Positions 38,714-46,776 of a stretch of 51,908 bases of DNA are shown piece by piece (positions within the stretch are counted from its first letter, which is position 1; each line of letters begins with the position of its first letter). Origin of the DNA: Phycisphaerae bacterium (lineage in GTDB: Bacteria > Planctomycetota > Phycisphaerae > Phycisphaerales > UBA1924); assembly GCA_016793805.1 (NCBI GenBank), contig JAEUIZ010000050.1:1-51908 (forward strand). Direction: 5' to 3'. Position numbers and translations under genes: made by a program. The notes under the pieces were generated by a model that worked only from the letters and a program-made list of their open reading frames with translations, searched no databases and had not been told where the DNA came from.

Positions 38714-40066
38714 CTATGCGAGCGGACGAAGGCGCCCCGGCAGATCGGGGGACAGAACATACTGCATGGTCCGCCCCGCACGGAACACGTTGAGCAGTCG
38801 GCGCTTTCGGAGGTGCTCGAGGTCCGCGCGAGCGGTCATCGTCGTGATCCCGTTGGAGTTGGCGTGCGACTTGGCCGTGTACACGGTCTTCGGATGGCGA
38901 AGCGCGTGCTCAAGGAGCAGTCGCTGGCGGAGGTTGAGCGTTCTGTCGAGGCGCACGAGGCGAAGGCTCTGTTCGACCCGTGCTTCCTCCTCGTCGAGGT
39001 GTTCCTTCAGCCGCTGCAGTGCGCGCTGGATTACCCCAAGTTTGTAGAAGACGAAGTAGGTCAGGTCGCCGTCGTCGTGCTCGGTGTCGAGGTAGGCCTG
39101 CGGATACCTGGCGAGGGCCGCTCGGATGATCTGCGAGATGGCCATGAACTCGAAGGCTCGGTACCCGCACCGGAGCGCGAACCAGTAGAAGACCGCTCGG
39201 GCGGTGCGTCCATTGCCGTCCACAAATGGGTGGTCATAGCCGACCATGAAGTGCAGGATGCACGCCTTCGCGAGCGGGTGGATGAACTCTCCACCCGAGT
39301 GCTGGTCGTTGGCGAACCGGCATAGCGCCTCGATTCGCTTGGGGAGTTGCGCCGCGGGCGGGGGTGTGAAGATGATCGCGCCGGTTCGGTCGTCCGTGAC
39401 CGCAACGGGCTCGTCGGGTCTACGGAATCGCCCGCCTTGGTCGGGACTGCGGAGCGTTGATTCGGTCACGATCCGTTGCAGTTCGCAGAGCATCTCGGCG
39501 GACAGCGGGCGATCCAGCCATTGCTTGATCTGCCGCATGGCGGCGTAGTTGTTCGCCACCATGCGCTCGCCGTCGGTCCTTGGAGGCCGGCCCGATCGCA
39601 GGAGTTCAACGGCGAGTTCGCGGGTCGTCACCGCACCCTCGATCACCGACGACTCGATCGCTTCATCCATGAGCGATCGAATCACAAATCGGCGACGGGC
39701 CTCGGGATCGGACAACACGCCCCGCGCGTCGTCCATGGCTACTACCCCGCCGCCGCCACATGCCTGATCGATCACGTGCAGTTGCTCCGCAAGCGACGGG
39801 ACATGGCACAACCCAAACGGCTCGCCATCGGCCGCGTGCAGAGGGATCGCCCGCCACGCAGAAAGTCGAGCGAACTTCACGGCCCTCCAAACCTGAACCG
39901 GATCCTTGCCGGCATCGCGTGCAATGGGACGCACCTTCTTCCAAGGCCTGTACTTCACGTTCGCGGCTCGGACCGTTGGATCGGAAAGCAGGCGCAGCGA
40001 GGACGCCAACGACGTCGGGTCGTCAAAGAGCGTTCGGAAACTGACCGGGGGCGGTTCGATGTGCAT
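38714..40066 (-). CDS. Fic-family AMP transferase with winged-helix C-terminus
   Basis: The 450-residue protein has the Fic active site HPFVDGNGRTARAVFYW near residue 277; its His deprotonates the target hydroxyl and GNGR holds the nucleotide phosphates. SSVIEGA near residue 140 is an N-terminal inhibitory helix (S/T-x3-E-G/N), so activity is probably autoinhibited. The last 75 residues (TLNLRQRLLLEHALRHP, SHANSNGITTMTARADLEHL) look like a winged helix. ATG 40066 is chosen because an excellent promoter and two operators lie at 40077-40159; the longer frame would place start codons upstream of the predicted transcript start. The winged helix could bind these operators as an autoregulator (inference). 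Confidence 0.85.
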   Translation of the reverse strand: MHIEPPPVSFRTLFDDPTSLASSLRLLSDPTVRAANVKYRPWKKVRPIARDAGKDPVQVWRAVKFARLSAWRAIPLHAADGEPFGLCHVPSLAEQLHVIDQACGGGGVVAMDDARGVLSDPEARRRFVIRSLMDEAIESSVIEGAVTTRELAVELLRSGRPPRTDGERMVANNYAAMRQIKQWLDRPLSAEMLCELQRIVTESTLRSPDQGGRFRRPDEPVAVTDDRTGAIIFTPPPAAQLPKRIEALCRFANDQHSGGEFIHPLAKACILHFMVGYDHPFVDGNGRTARAVFYWFALRCGYRAFEFMAISQIIRAALARYPQAYLDTEHDDGDLTYFVFYKLGVIQRALQRLKEHLDEEEARVEQSLRLVRLDRTLNLRQRLLLEHALRHPKTVYTAKSHANSNGITTMTARADLEHLRKRRLLNVFRAGRTMQYVLSPDLPGRLRPLA

Positions 40067-40076
40067 GATGGCAAGC

Positions 40077-40106
40077 CAAAGCAAACGACGCACAGTTTTG
40101 CTTTTG
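40077..40106. promoter_or_regulatory. Fic operator A (CAAAGCAAAC-N10-TTTGCTTTTG)
   Basis: This 30-bp palindrome-like site has 10-bp half-sites identical to those of operator B at 40130-40159, but in the opposite orientation. It covers the predicted transcription start and early leader of fic, the normal place for a repressor. Confidence 0.65.
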
Positions 40107-40109
40107 GTC

Positions 40110-40138
40110 ATTCTACCGCGAGATAACCGCAAAAGCAA
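40110..40138 (-). promoter_or_regulatory. fic promoter TTGCTT-17-TAGAAT
   Basis: On the minus strand, -35 TTGCTT (40138-40133) and -10 TAGAAT (40115-40110) are 17 bases apart; the -10 matches consensus at five of six positions. The -35 lies inside operator B, and the predicted start near 40103 lies inside operator A. Confidence 0.65.
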
Positions 40139-40159
40139 ATCAACGCGAAGTTTGCTTTG
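40130..40159. promoter_or_regulatory. Fic operator B (inverse copy of operator A)
   Basis: Read on the minus strand it is CAAAGCAAAC-N10-TTTGCTTTTG, both half-sites identical to operator A while the 10-base centre differs. Centres of the half-sites are 19 bp apart within each operator and 35 bp apart between them. It starts 7 bases before the tdh stop. Confidence 0.65.
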
Positions 40160-40165
40160 CCTTGC

Positions 40166-41269
40166 TTATCCCCCCACCCCCATCACGACCTTGATCCCCT
40201 CCCCGCTCATCATCGTGGCGAACGCCCGCTTGAAGTCCTCGAGCGGGAACTCGTGGGTGATGATCTCGTCGAGTTCGAGCCGCTCGCTCAGGAGGAGTTC
40301 CTCCATCTGGTACCACGTCTCGAACATCTTCCGTCCGTTGATGCCCAGGACCGTGGCCCCCTTGAAGACGACGTGCTCGGTGATGTTCCAGGTGATGGGC
40401 TTGCTGGGGATGCCCAGGATCGCGGCCGTGCCCCCGTTGCGGAGGGCCCGGAAGCCCTGGTCGAACGCGGACGGCGCACCGCTCATTTCCAGCAGCACGT
40501 CCACGCCCTCGCCCCGCGTGGCGGCCTTGATCTCGTTGATGAACCCGTCTCCCTGCCGCACGTCGTAGGCCGCGACAGCGCCCAGCCGCCGGGCCAGGTC
40601 CAGCCGCGGGGGGTTGATGTCCGTCGCAAAGATCCGGCTGGCGCCCGCGGCCTTGGCGACCGTGACCGCCATCAGCCCGATGATCCCCACCCCCGAGATG
40701 AGCACGCTCTTGGCGCTGACGTTGGCGGCCATGACGGTGTGCACCGCGTTGCCCAGCGGGTCGAGGACCGCGGCCACCTTGTCCGGGATCTTCGGATGCA
40801 CGGGCCAGACGTTCTCCTCGGGCACCACCACGTAGTCGGCGAAGCACCCGTCCCGGTCGATCCCGATGATCCGCGTGTCGCTGGCGATGTGGGCGTTCCC
40901 GGTGCGGCTGTTGAAGTCCGCCCATTGCGTGATGTGACCCTCGGCGCTGACGCGGAGCCCCGGCTTGTACTTCGTCACCGCCGAGCCCACCGCCTCGATG
41001 GTCCCCACGAACTCGTGCCCCGTGACGATCCCGACGGGGATTCGCCCCGCGGCCCACTGGTCCCACTCCCAGATGTGCCGATCCGTCCCGCAGATCCCGA
41101 CCTTCCTGACCCGAATGAGCACGTCGCGCGGACCGGGCGTGGGCTTGGGGCGGGCGGCGTCGAAGGCGAGCCCCTCGCCCGCGTGATGCTTGAAGAGGGC
41201 CCGCATGACCCCGTTCTCGGGCTTGGACGTGCTGGGCTGGGCGGATCGACCTGGGGCAATCGTGGACAT
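40166..41269 (-). CDS. tdh: L-threonine 3-dehydrogenase, structural-zinc site missing
   Basis: The 367-residue medium-chain dehydrogenase oxidises threonine to 2-amino-3-ketobutyrate with NAD. The catalytic zinc site is present (VGICGTDRHIWEWDQW, TGHEFVG). The Rossmann core is SVLISGVGIIGLMAVTVAKAAGA and FATDINPPRLDLA. INGRKMFETWYQMEELL is strongly Tdh-like. The structural-zinc lobe that carries four Cys in E. coli Tdh reads EGHITQWADFNSRTGNAHI here and has none of them. The start MSTIAPGRS at 41269 adds about 21 residues ahead of the alternative MRALFKH at 41206. A TACAGT element on its strand lies at 41313-41308. Confidence 0.87.
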   Translation of the reverse strand: MSTIAPGRSAQPSTSKPENGVMRALFKHHAGEGLAFDAARPKPTPGPRDVLIRVRKVGICGTDRHIWEWDQWAAGRIPVGIVTGHEFVGTIEAVGSAVTKYKPGLRVSAEGHITQWADFNSRTGNAHIASDTRIIGIDRDGCFADYVVVPEENVWPVHPKIPDKVAAVLDPLGNAVHTVMAANVSAKSVLISGVGIIGLMAVTVAKAAGASRIFATDINPPRLDLARRLGAVAAYDVRQGDGFINEIKAATRGEGVDVLLEMSGAPSAFDQGFRALRNGGTAAILGIPSKPITWNITEHVVFKGATVLGINGRKMFETWYQMEELLLSERLELDEIITHEFPLEDFKRAFATMMSGEGIKVVMGVGG

Positions 41270-41413
41270 GCGGTTCCGTTCTGCTGGCGAGTGGCTTCCG
41301 ATCCACCACTGTATCCTCCTGCCCCGGCCCTATTTCCGGCGAGCGCGGCGGTCCCGACCCGCGAACAGCACTCCGGGATCGATGATGTCCCGGCCCGCGG
41401 TTGGTCGAACCAG

Positions 41414-41419
41414 TAGACT
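41414..41419 (+). promoter_or_regulatory. TAGACT -10 element six bases before gspF
   Basis: TAGACT-TGCGCC-ATG has exactly the TANNNT-N6-ATG layout and no ribosome-binding site, so the long T2SS operon may begin with a leaderless gspF. The -35 match is poor. Confidence 0.4.
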
Positions 41420-41425
41420 TGCGCC

Positions 41426-42634
41426 ATGTCCAGCGTCTCCCGGAATCCCGCCTCGTACCTCTTCGTCGCCGCCACCGCGGCGGGTCGACGCACGCTCGGG
41501 GTCCGTCAGGCAGCAACCCCACGAGCCCTGGCCGAGGCCCTGCGCAAGGACCGGCTTCTGCTCCTGCGGTCCTACCCCCTCCCGTCCTGGCTCCACTCGC
41601 AGAAGCAGGGACTTTCCCTCAAGGACCGGGTCGAACTCAACGAGCAACTCTCCCAGTTGCTCTCCCGCGGGGTCCCACTGGTCGAGACGCTCGAGGTGAC
41701 GGCGGCCACGATCGGGGGGACTTCGGCCCAACTGGTCTCGCGGATGCGCGAGATGGTCGCCGCGGGCTCGTCCTTCGCCGACGCCTGCCAGAAGGTCGGG
41801 GCCTTCGACCCCGTGACGGTCTCGGTCTATCGGGCGGCAGAGCGGACGGGCGACCTGGCGGGGTCGGCGCAGCAGTTGGCGGTGACGGCCCGCCGGCAAC
41901 TCAGCATCAGCGGGAAGGCCGCCACGCTGCTCATCTATCCGATCATCGTGCTCTCGATCTCGGTGATCGTCGCGACCGTGATGCTCACGGTGGTGGTCCC
42001 GATGATCGCGGGCTCGTTCCGCCAGATGCGGGTCGATCTCCCGTGGTACTCCGAGGTCGTGATGTCCGCGGGGGTGTGGCTTCGGGCGCACGGGCTGTGG
42101 GTCCTCGGGGCGCTGGGCGTGCTGCTCGTCGCGGGCGTGATCGCGCGGAAGCAGGTGGTCGGGGCGGTGACGAGTCTCGCCCGGCGGATCCCGCTGATGC
42201 GGGAGGTCGTGCTGGCCCAGGAGGCCGCTCGGTTCTTCAGCGTCATGGCGGCGATGACCCGCTCGGGGATCCCGCTCGCGGACGCGCTGGGCGTGGCGAA
42301 CCAGGCCGTGGGCCTGCCCGTGCTCCGCCGGCAACTCGAGACGCTGCGGACCAAACTGATCGAGGGCGGGATCCTCCGGGCGCTGATCGAGGCGGTGGAC
42401 GCGCTCCCGCTGGCGACGCGCCGCCTGCTCATCGCCGCGGAGCGCGCGGGCGACCTCGAGACCGCCTTCGACGGGCTGGCCGCCGACATGGCCAACGAGA
42501 CCGAGACCCGCTCGGCCCGCCTGCTGGCCGCCCTCCAGCCGCTGCTCATCGTCGTCATGTTCCTCATCATCGGGTCCATCATGCTGTCGATCATGGTCCC
42601 GCTCATCACGCTCACGTCCAAGGCCAAGTTCTGA
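41426..42634 (+). CDS. gspF: Type II secretion inner-membrane platform protein GspF
   Basis: The 402-residue polytopic protein anchors the GspE motor. Two repeated GspF domains are visible. One starts near residue 70 (NEQLSQLLSRGVPLVETLEV, RAAERTGDLAGSAQQLA). The other starts near 270 (FFSVMAAMTRSGIPLADAL, RLLIAAERAGDLETAFDGLA). Membrane helices are near 165-195 (LLIYPIIVLSISVIVATVML), 215-245 and 365-395 (LLIVVMFLIIGSIMLSIMVPL). The length is standard. It is the first gene of an operon running to 49545 with overlaps or short gaps throughout. Confidence 0.94.
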   Translation: MSSVSRNPASYLFVAATAAGRRTLGVRQAATPRALAEALRKDRLLLLRSYPLPSWLHSQKQGLSLKDRVELNEQLSQLLSRGVPLVETLEVTAATIGGTSAQLVSRMREMVAAGSSFADACQKVGAFDPVTVSVYRAAERTGDLAGSAQQLAVTARRQLSISGKAATLLIYPIIVLSISVIVATVMLTVVVPMIAGSFRQMRVDLPWYSEVVMSAGVWLRAHGLWVLGALGVLLVAGVIARKQVVGAVTSLARRIPLMREVVLAQEAARFFSVMAAMTRSGIPLADALGVANQAVGLPVLRRQLETLRTKLIEGGILRALIEAVDALPLATRRLLIAAERAGDLETAFDGLAADMANETETRSARLLAALQPLLIVVMFLIIGSIMLSIMVPLITLTSKAKF

Positions 42635-42645
42635 GGTATCTCGCC

Positions 42646-43101
42646 ATGCACGCCACGTCCTCTCCGCCCACTCGCCCGACCGCTCGCGGCGCCGCGCGCC
42701 CCGCCGCCCGCCGCTCGTCCCGGGGCTTCTCGCTCCTGGAACTCATGCTCGTGCTCGTGATCATCGGCGTCATCACCGCGATCGCGGCCGTGAGCCTCAC
42801 CGGCGGGGGCACCCGGGCCAAGCGGCTCGCGTCGTACGCCTCGATGCAGGTCGTCAAGAGCGCGATCGACGCGTACAAACTCTCGCACAACGTCGCACCC
42901 CCGACGCTCGCGGCCCTCCAGGCCGGGACGACTCCGTATCTCGACGCGACCAAGCCGCTCCGCGACGGATGGAAGCAGGAGTTCATCTACTCGCCCACCA
43001 GCACCAAGGGCATGCCCTTCGAACTCTTCAGCAAGGGCGAGGACATGACCTTCGGGACCGCCGACGACCTCTCGGTCTGGGACAAGAACCAGGACAACTG
43101 A
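42646..43101 (+). CDS. gspG: Major pseudopilin GspG
   Basis: The 151-residue protein has a long basic leader (HATSSPPTRPTARGAARPAA and RRSSRG) before the prepilin cleavage site RG|FSLLEL, with Glu at +5. The hydrophobic helix MLVLVIIGVITAIAAVSL follows. After it come AIDAYKLSHNVAPPTLAALQAG and LRDGWKQEFIYSPTSTKG, then FELFSKGEDMTFGTADDLSVWD, matching the calcium-binding C-terminal loop of GspG. The 40-residue leader is longer than usual. It lies 11 bases after gspF. A prepilin peptidase must act on it; none is in the window. Confidence 0.94.
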   Translation: MHATSSPPTRPTARGAARPAARRSSRGFSLLELMLVLVIIGVITAIAAVSLTGGGTRAKRLASYASMQVVKSAIDAYKLSHNVAPPTLAALQAGTTPYLDATKPLRDGWKQEFIYSPTSTKGMPFELFSKGEDMTFGTADDLSVWDKNQDN

Positions 43102-43104
43102 TCC

Positions 43105-43932
43105 ATGACCCTCGCCCGCACGCCATTGCGAATCGCCAGCCGCCGCGGCATGACCTTTCTTGAGGTCGTGTTCGCGTCGGTGCTGCTGGCGCTCGTCGCG
43201 GGCTCGATGTTCGCCGCCTTCTCGTTCATCTTCACCTCGCAGACCCGCGAGCAGGCCCGCCTCGGGGCCTACGAGGTCGCCAATCGCCTCGTGCTCCTGT
43301 ACCTCGACGACTCAGTGAAGATGCCGGACCCGAACAAGACGCTGGACTACGGCCCGCCCGAGGCGCTGCAGCGGTTCCGCTGGCAGTACAAGGAGGAGCC
43401 GGTGCAGGTGTACGAGGTCGCCGGCGACCAGCGCGACAGCACCCGCCAGTCCCCGCTCTCGAACGACCGCTTCAAGCGCGTCACCGTCCGCGTCTGGCTC
43501 AGCGAGTACTCCGGCGGGAGCGCCACCTACGAGGGCACCAACGTCCAGGCCACCGTCACGCGCATGCTCGACCCCATCGCCCCGCGCAACCCCGACTCCT
43601 ACATGAACATGATCCAGAGCCCCGAGGGCCTCCAGAAACTCGTCGAGCAACTCATGGGCAACCAGCGGAGCGGGAACGTCGTCACCCGCGGCGGGCTCCC
43701 GGGTGCCGGACAAGGACGACCCGGCATCCGCCCCGGCGACGCCTTCAACCGCGGGGGCCCGGGCCTCGGAGGTCAGGGCGGCAGGCCGGGACTCGGGGGC
43801 CAGTTCGGCGGGCAAGGCGGCGCGCAGGGCGGGCCGCGCCCGGGGCTGGGCCTCCCGGGCCAGAACACCGGCGCTCAGGGCGGTAATCGGCAGGGCAACA
43901 ACGGCGGTCGCGGCGGGGGCAACGGGCGATGA
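43105..43932 (+). CDS. GspI-like minor pseudopilin with glycine-rich tail
   Basis: The 275-residue protein has a prepilin signal RRG|MTFLEVVFASVLLALVAGSMF with Glu at +5. The globular part (RFRWQYKEEPVQVYEV, RVTVRVWLSEYSGGSATYEG) is GspI-like. Residues about 190-275 form a low-complexity tail of Gly, Gln, Arg and Pro (GGQGGRPGLGGQFGGQ, then GNNGGRGGGNGR) that normal pseudopilins lack. It starts 3 bases after gspG and overlaps the next pseudopilin by 4 bases. Assignment to I rather than H rests on gene order and sequence pattern and is tentative. Confidence 0.72.
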   Translation: MTLARTPLRIASRRGMTFLEVVFASVLLALVAGSMFAAFSFIFTSQTREQARLGAYEVANRLVLLYLDDSVKMPDPNKTLDYGPPEALQRFRWQYKEEPVQVYEVAGDQRDSTRQSPLSNDRFKRVTVRVWLSEYSGGSATYEGTNVQATVTRMLDPIAPRNPDSYMNMIQSPEGLQKLVEQLMGNQRSGNVVTRGGLPGAGQGRPGIRPGDAFNRGGPGLGGQGGRPGLGGQFGGQGGAQGGPRPGLGLPGQNTGAQGGNRQGNNGGRGGGNGR

Positions 43933-45023
43933 ACCGACGCGGGTTCACCATCCTCGAAGTCGTCATGGCCTCGGTGCTGGGCTCCATGATCATCTTCGCC
44001 TGCCTGGGCGTCATGGCCGCCATGGACCGCACCAACCGCCTCACCGCCAGCCGCTTCGACCAGATCTCCACCCTCGAGCGCGTCCACATCGTCATGGACC
44101 GCACCTTCAGTTCGCTCGTCATGGCCGATCCGAGCGTCTCGGGGCTCCAGGCCCTCGCCAACGGCACGACCACGCCCGAAACCGAGGGCGAGCAAACCAC
44201 CACCGCCGGCGCCACGCTCCGCCCGCGGCTGCTGATCGAGCCCGACCCCGCGCCGAGACTCAAGGGCGTCGCGATGCGACCCGGGGCCGCGCCCACGCCG
44301 ATCCAGCGCCTCGAGGTGGTGCTCGATCGCGCCCCGGTGCCCAAGGACTTCGCGATGGGGCTGGACGATTCCGTGCAAGCCAACCAGGGTCCGGCCCAGG
44401 AGCAGATCGTCCAGCCCGGGCCGGTGCGCGGGGTCTTTGAGGTTCGGCCCGACGCCGCCACCTCGGTCGTCTCGCGGCCCGCCGACCCCGCCGCGCCGCT
44501 GGGGCTGACGCTCTGGTGGCGGCCCTTGCCGACGGACCAGAACGGGACCGACGCCGCGGCGCTCGCCCTCGACCCGACCGACGACCCCAAGGCCGTGCCC
44601 ATCGCCCGCGGCCTGGCGACTTGCACCTGGACCGCGTTCTCCAAGCGGCAACGCACCACGACGCTCTCGGCGATGCAGTTCATGGACCTCCCGGCCTACA
44701 TGGAGATGGACGTCCGCACGCTCGACGGAATGGCCGCCAACTGGATGTTCGAGGTCGCCTGGACCGTCGGCAAGGAAGTCTTCGAGGACACCGAGACCGA
44801 AGGAGGGACCGAGTCCCAGACCGGACGCACCGGCGGACAAGCCGGGCAGGGTGGCCAAGGCGGCGCTCGGCTCCGGGGTCAGGGCGGCGGGCCGGCAAGC
44901 GACGCCATGAACGGCGGCGGCGCCCGCGGCGGCGGTGGCGCCCGGGGCGGTGGTGGAGGTGGTGCTCGTGGCGGCGGCGGGGGTGGCGGTGGCGCTCGCG
45001 GCGGTGGGGGGGGCGCCCGATGA
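43929..45023 (+). CDS. GspJ-like minor pseudopilin with glycine-rich tail
   Basis: The 364-residue protein begins NRRG|FTILEVVMASVLGSMIIFACL, a canonical prepilin cleavage site. The helix and RFDQISTLERVHIVMDRTF are typical of GspJ. The long globular part includes LRPRLLIEPDPAP and LTLWWRPLPTD. It ends in about 65 residues made almost only of Gly with Ala-Arg at intervals (GGGARGGGGARGGGG...), preceded by Gln-Gly repeats. Such a tail is unusual for a protein that must pack at a pseudopilus tip. It overlaps the upstream gene and the gspK-like gene by 4 bases each. Confidence 0.72.
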   Translation: MNRRGFTILEVVMASVLGSMIIFACLGVMAAMDRTNRLTASRFDQISTLERVHIVMDRTFSSLVMADPSVSGLQALANGTTTPETEGEQTTTAGATLRPRLLIEPDPAPRLKGVAMRPGAAPTPIQRLEVVLDRAPVPKDFAMGLDDSVQANQGPAQEQIVQPGPVRGVFEVRPDAATSVVSRPADPAAPLGLTLWWRPLPTDQNGTDAAALALDPTDDPKAVPIARGLATCTWTAFSKRQRTTTLSAMQFMDLPAYMEMDVRTLDGMAANWMFEVAWTVGKEVFEDTETEGGTESQTGRTGGQAGQGGQGGARLRGQGGGPASDAMNGGGARGGGGARGGGGGGARGGGGGGGGARGGGGGAR

Positions 45024-45820
45024 CCCGTCGCGCTTTCGTACTGCCGGTCGTGATCTTCCTCGCCCTCCTGGTGGGCGTCGTGGCCGCGCTCCTGCTCGAA
45101 CGCCAATCCGCGCACACGCTCGCCGTCGAGCGCCAGGCCGCCTCGTACCGCGACCGCCACTTCGAGAAGGGCGTCCGCGAGGTGCTCAGCGCCTGGACCG
45201 ACTCGCTCTCCGGGCAGGCGATCGAGAACCTGATCGGCGACGACGGGCATGTGCTCGACCTGGCCACCGCTGACGGCGGATGGGTCGAGGTCTACCTGTT
45301 CGACGGGCAGGGCTCGGCGCTGACCGATCCGACGGGCCTGACGCAAGAGGAGCACGACGACGCCGCGGGCCTTCTCGATGCGCTCGCCGCGATCGTGGGC
45401 GATCGGACGAACCCGGCGTGGTTCCGCCCGGTGGGCCCGGTGAAGATCTGCGTGAACTCGGCCCCGCCGGAACTGCTCGAGGCCGCCGCGTCGTACGCGA
45501 CGGGCGGGAAGGCCGGGCGGCGATTCGCGCGCGAGTTGATGGACGCCAAGTCCCGCAAGGGCGCGATCGAGGCCCCCGACCTCGAGACGGCCAAGGGCGC
45601 GGACCGCATCGGCGCCGAGGAGCGGGTCGTCCTCGATCGGCTGCTGACGCTCAAGACCGAGTTGTGGGCGATGGTGATCGATGTCTACCCGCCGGGTGCC
45701 AAGGGGGTTCCCACGGCCCGATATGGCGCCCGTTTCCTCGCCCCGGGCGTCGGAGGCCGATCCACGTCGATGCAGGCCCTGGGCAAGTTCCTGTCGTGGG
45801 AGTCGCTCCCGGTCGAGTGA
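45020..45820 (+). CDS. GspK-like minor pseudopilin
   Basis: The 266-residue protein starts TRRAFVLPVVIFLALLVGVVAALLL. It lacks the +5 Glu, as GspK proteins do, and has Ala at the usual -1 Gly position. RDRHFEKGVREVLSAWTDSL and the later helical region with VKICVNSAPPELLEAAASYA are GspK-like (helix-hairpin-helix-type segments). It caps the pseudopilus tip with the I- and J-like proteins. It begins in an ATGA overlap with the preceding gene; there are 44 bases to the next gene. Confidence 0.75.
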   Translation: MTRRAFVLPVVIFLALLVGVVAALLLERQSAHTLAVERQAASYRDRHFEKGVREVLSAWTDSLSGQAIENLIGDDGHVLDLATADGGWVEVYLFDGQGSALTDPTGLTQEEHDDAAGLLDALAAIVGDRTNPAWFRPVGPVKICVNSAPPELLEAAASYATGGKAGRRFARELMDAKSRKGAIEAPDLETAKGADRIGAEERVVLDRLLTLKTELWAMVIDVYPPGAKGVPTARYGARFLAPGVGGRSTSMQALGKFLSWESLPVE

Positions 45821-45864
45821 ATAGGATTCGCCGGGGCGTTCCCGGCAAGAGGAAAGGACGGACC

Positions 45865-46776
45865 ATGAACCTCGGCTCGATGCACGGCGCGGAAGCACGC
45901 AGGCTCGCTCGCGCGGGACAGATCGGCGCGGTGGCCCTGGGCGTCTCCGCCGCGGCTCTTTGGGCGCTGGACGTCCCGGGCGTGAGCAGCACCCCCGTGA
46001 CAAGGCCCGTCGTCGCCGAGGCCCCCAAGCCCCCGGCTCCGCCCCCGAGCGACGCCGGAACCGCCCCCGAGCGCGACACCATCCTCGCGGTCGCGCACCG
46101 GCTCGACGTGGCCGTCGTCAAGGCCCCGCCACCCAAGCCCGTCGAGCCCCCGAAGGCCGAGGCCCCGCCGCCCGAGCCCGATCCCACGGTCCCCGAGGTC
46201 GCGTACCTCGGCCCGATCATCGAGCCCAACCGCATGCTCGCCATCATCTCGATCGACGGGACGCAGAAGATCGTCTGCGCCGGCAAGAAGATCGGGAACC
46301 TCGAGTTCCTCCAGGTCGAACGCGACAAGATCCACGTCAAGGACGGCTCGGGCGAGCGCACCATCGAGCGCAAGCCCCGCTCCGACACCCGCGTCGCATG
46401 GGTGAGCAACATGCCCGCCAACACTCCGATGCCCGTGGCCGGCGTCGGCAACGCCCAGGCCGCCCAGGGTCGCGGGGGCGCGATGTCCCCGGAGGTCGCG
46501 GCCCGGCTCCGCGAGCGCGGGATCGACCCCAACCAGATCCAGCGCATGCGAGACCTCGCCCGCGAACGCCGCGGGGGCGGGCCCGGCGGCGGCAACTTCG
46601 GACAGCCCGGCGGCGGGGGCCAGGGCGGCCAGGGCCGCATCGGGCTCAACGGCGCGGTCAACCTCGGGAGCGCGACTCTTACCAGCGACGGCCCCGGTCG
46701 TGTCCGTCTCAACAACGTCGTCCCGGGTCGCGCGCTGCAGAGCAACGACGCCGACGCTGCGGAGGTCCCCAATTGA
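45865..46776 (+). CDS. GspC/PilP-like inner-membrane linker protein
   Basis: The 303-residue protein has an N-terminal membrane anchor (QIGAVALGVSAAALWAL), a Pro-rich periplasmic linker (EAPKPPAPPPSDAG, KPVEPPKAEAPPPEPDP), and a small beta domain, EVAYLGPIIEPNRMLAIISI to GERTIERKP. That domain resembles the HR domain that links GspC to the secretin. The C-terminal third is Gly/Arg/Gln-rich (GGGPGGGNFGQPGGGGQGGQG). GGAAAGGA before ATG 45865 fixes the start. Position in the operon and topology suggest the GspC role. Sequence similarity to GspC is weak. Confidence 0.55.
   Translation: MNLGSMHGAEARRLARAGQIGAVALGVSAAALWALDVPGVSSTPVTRPVVAEAPKPPAPPPSDAGTAPERDTILAVAHRLDVAVVKAPPPKPVEPPKAEAPPPEPDPTVPEVAYLGPIIEPNRMLAIISIDGTQKIVCAGKKIGNLEFLQVERDKIHVKDGSGERTIERKPRSDTRVAWVSNMPANTPMPVAGVGNAQAAQGRGGAMSPEVAARLRERGIDPNQIQRMRDLARERRGGGPGGGNFGQPGGGGQGGQGRIGLNGAVNLGSATLTSDGPGRVRLNNVVPGRALQSNDADAAEVPN

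Noticed and set aside
40067..40138. Longer Fic start (MLLRLSRGR at 40138 or MTKSK at 40111)
   Set aside because: These codons lie upstream of the predicted transcription start and their residues are encoded by operator sequence; ATG 40066 fits better. Promoter mapping would settle it.
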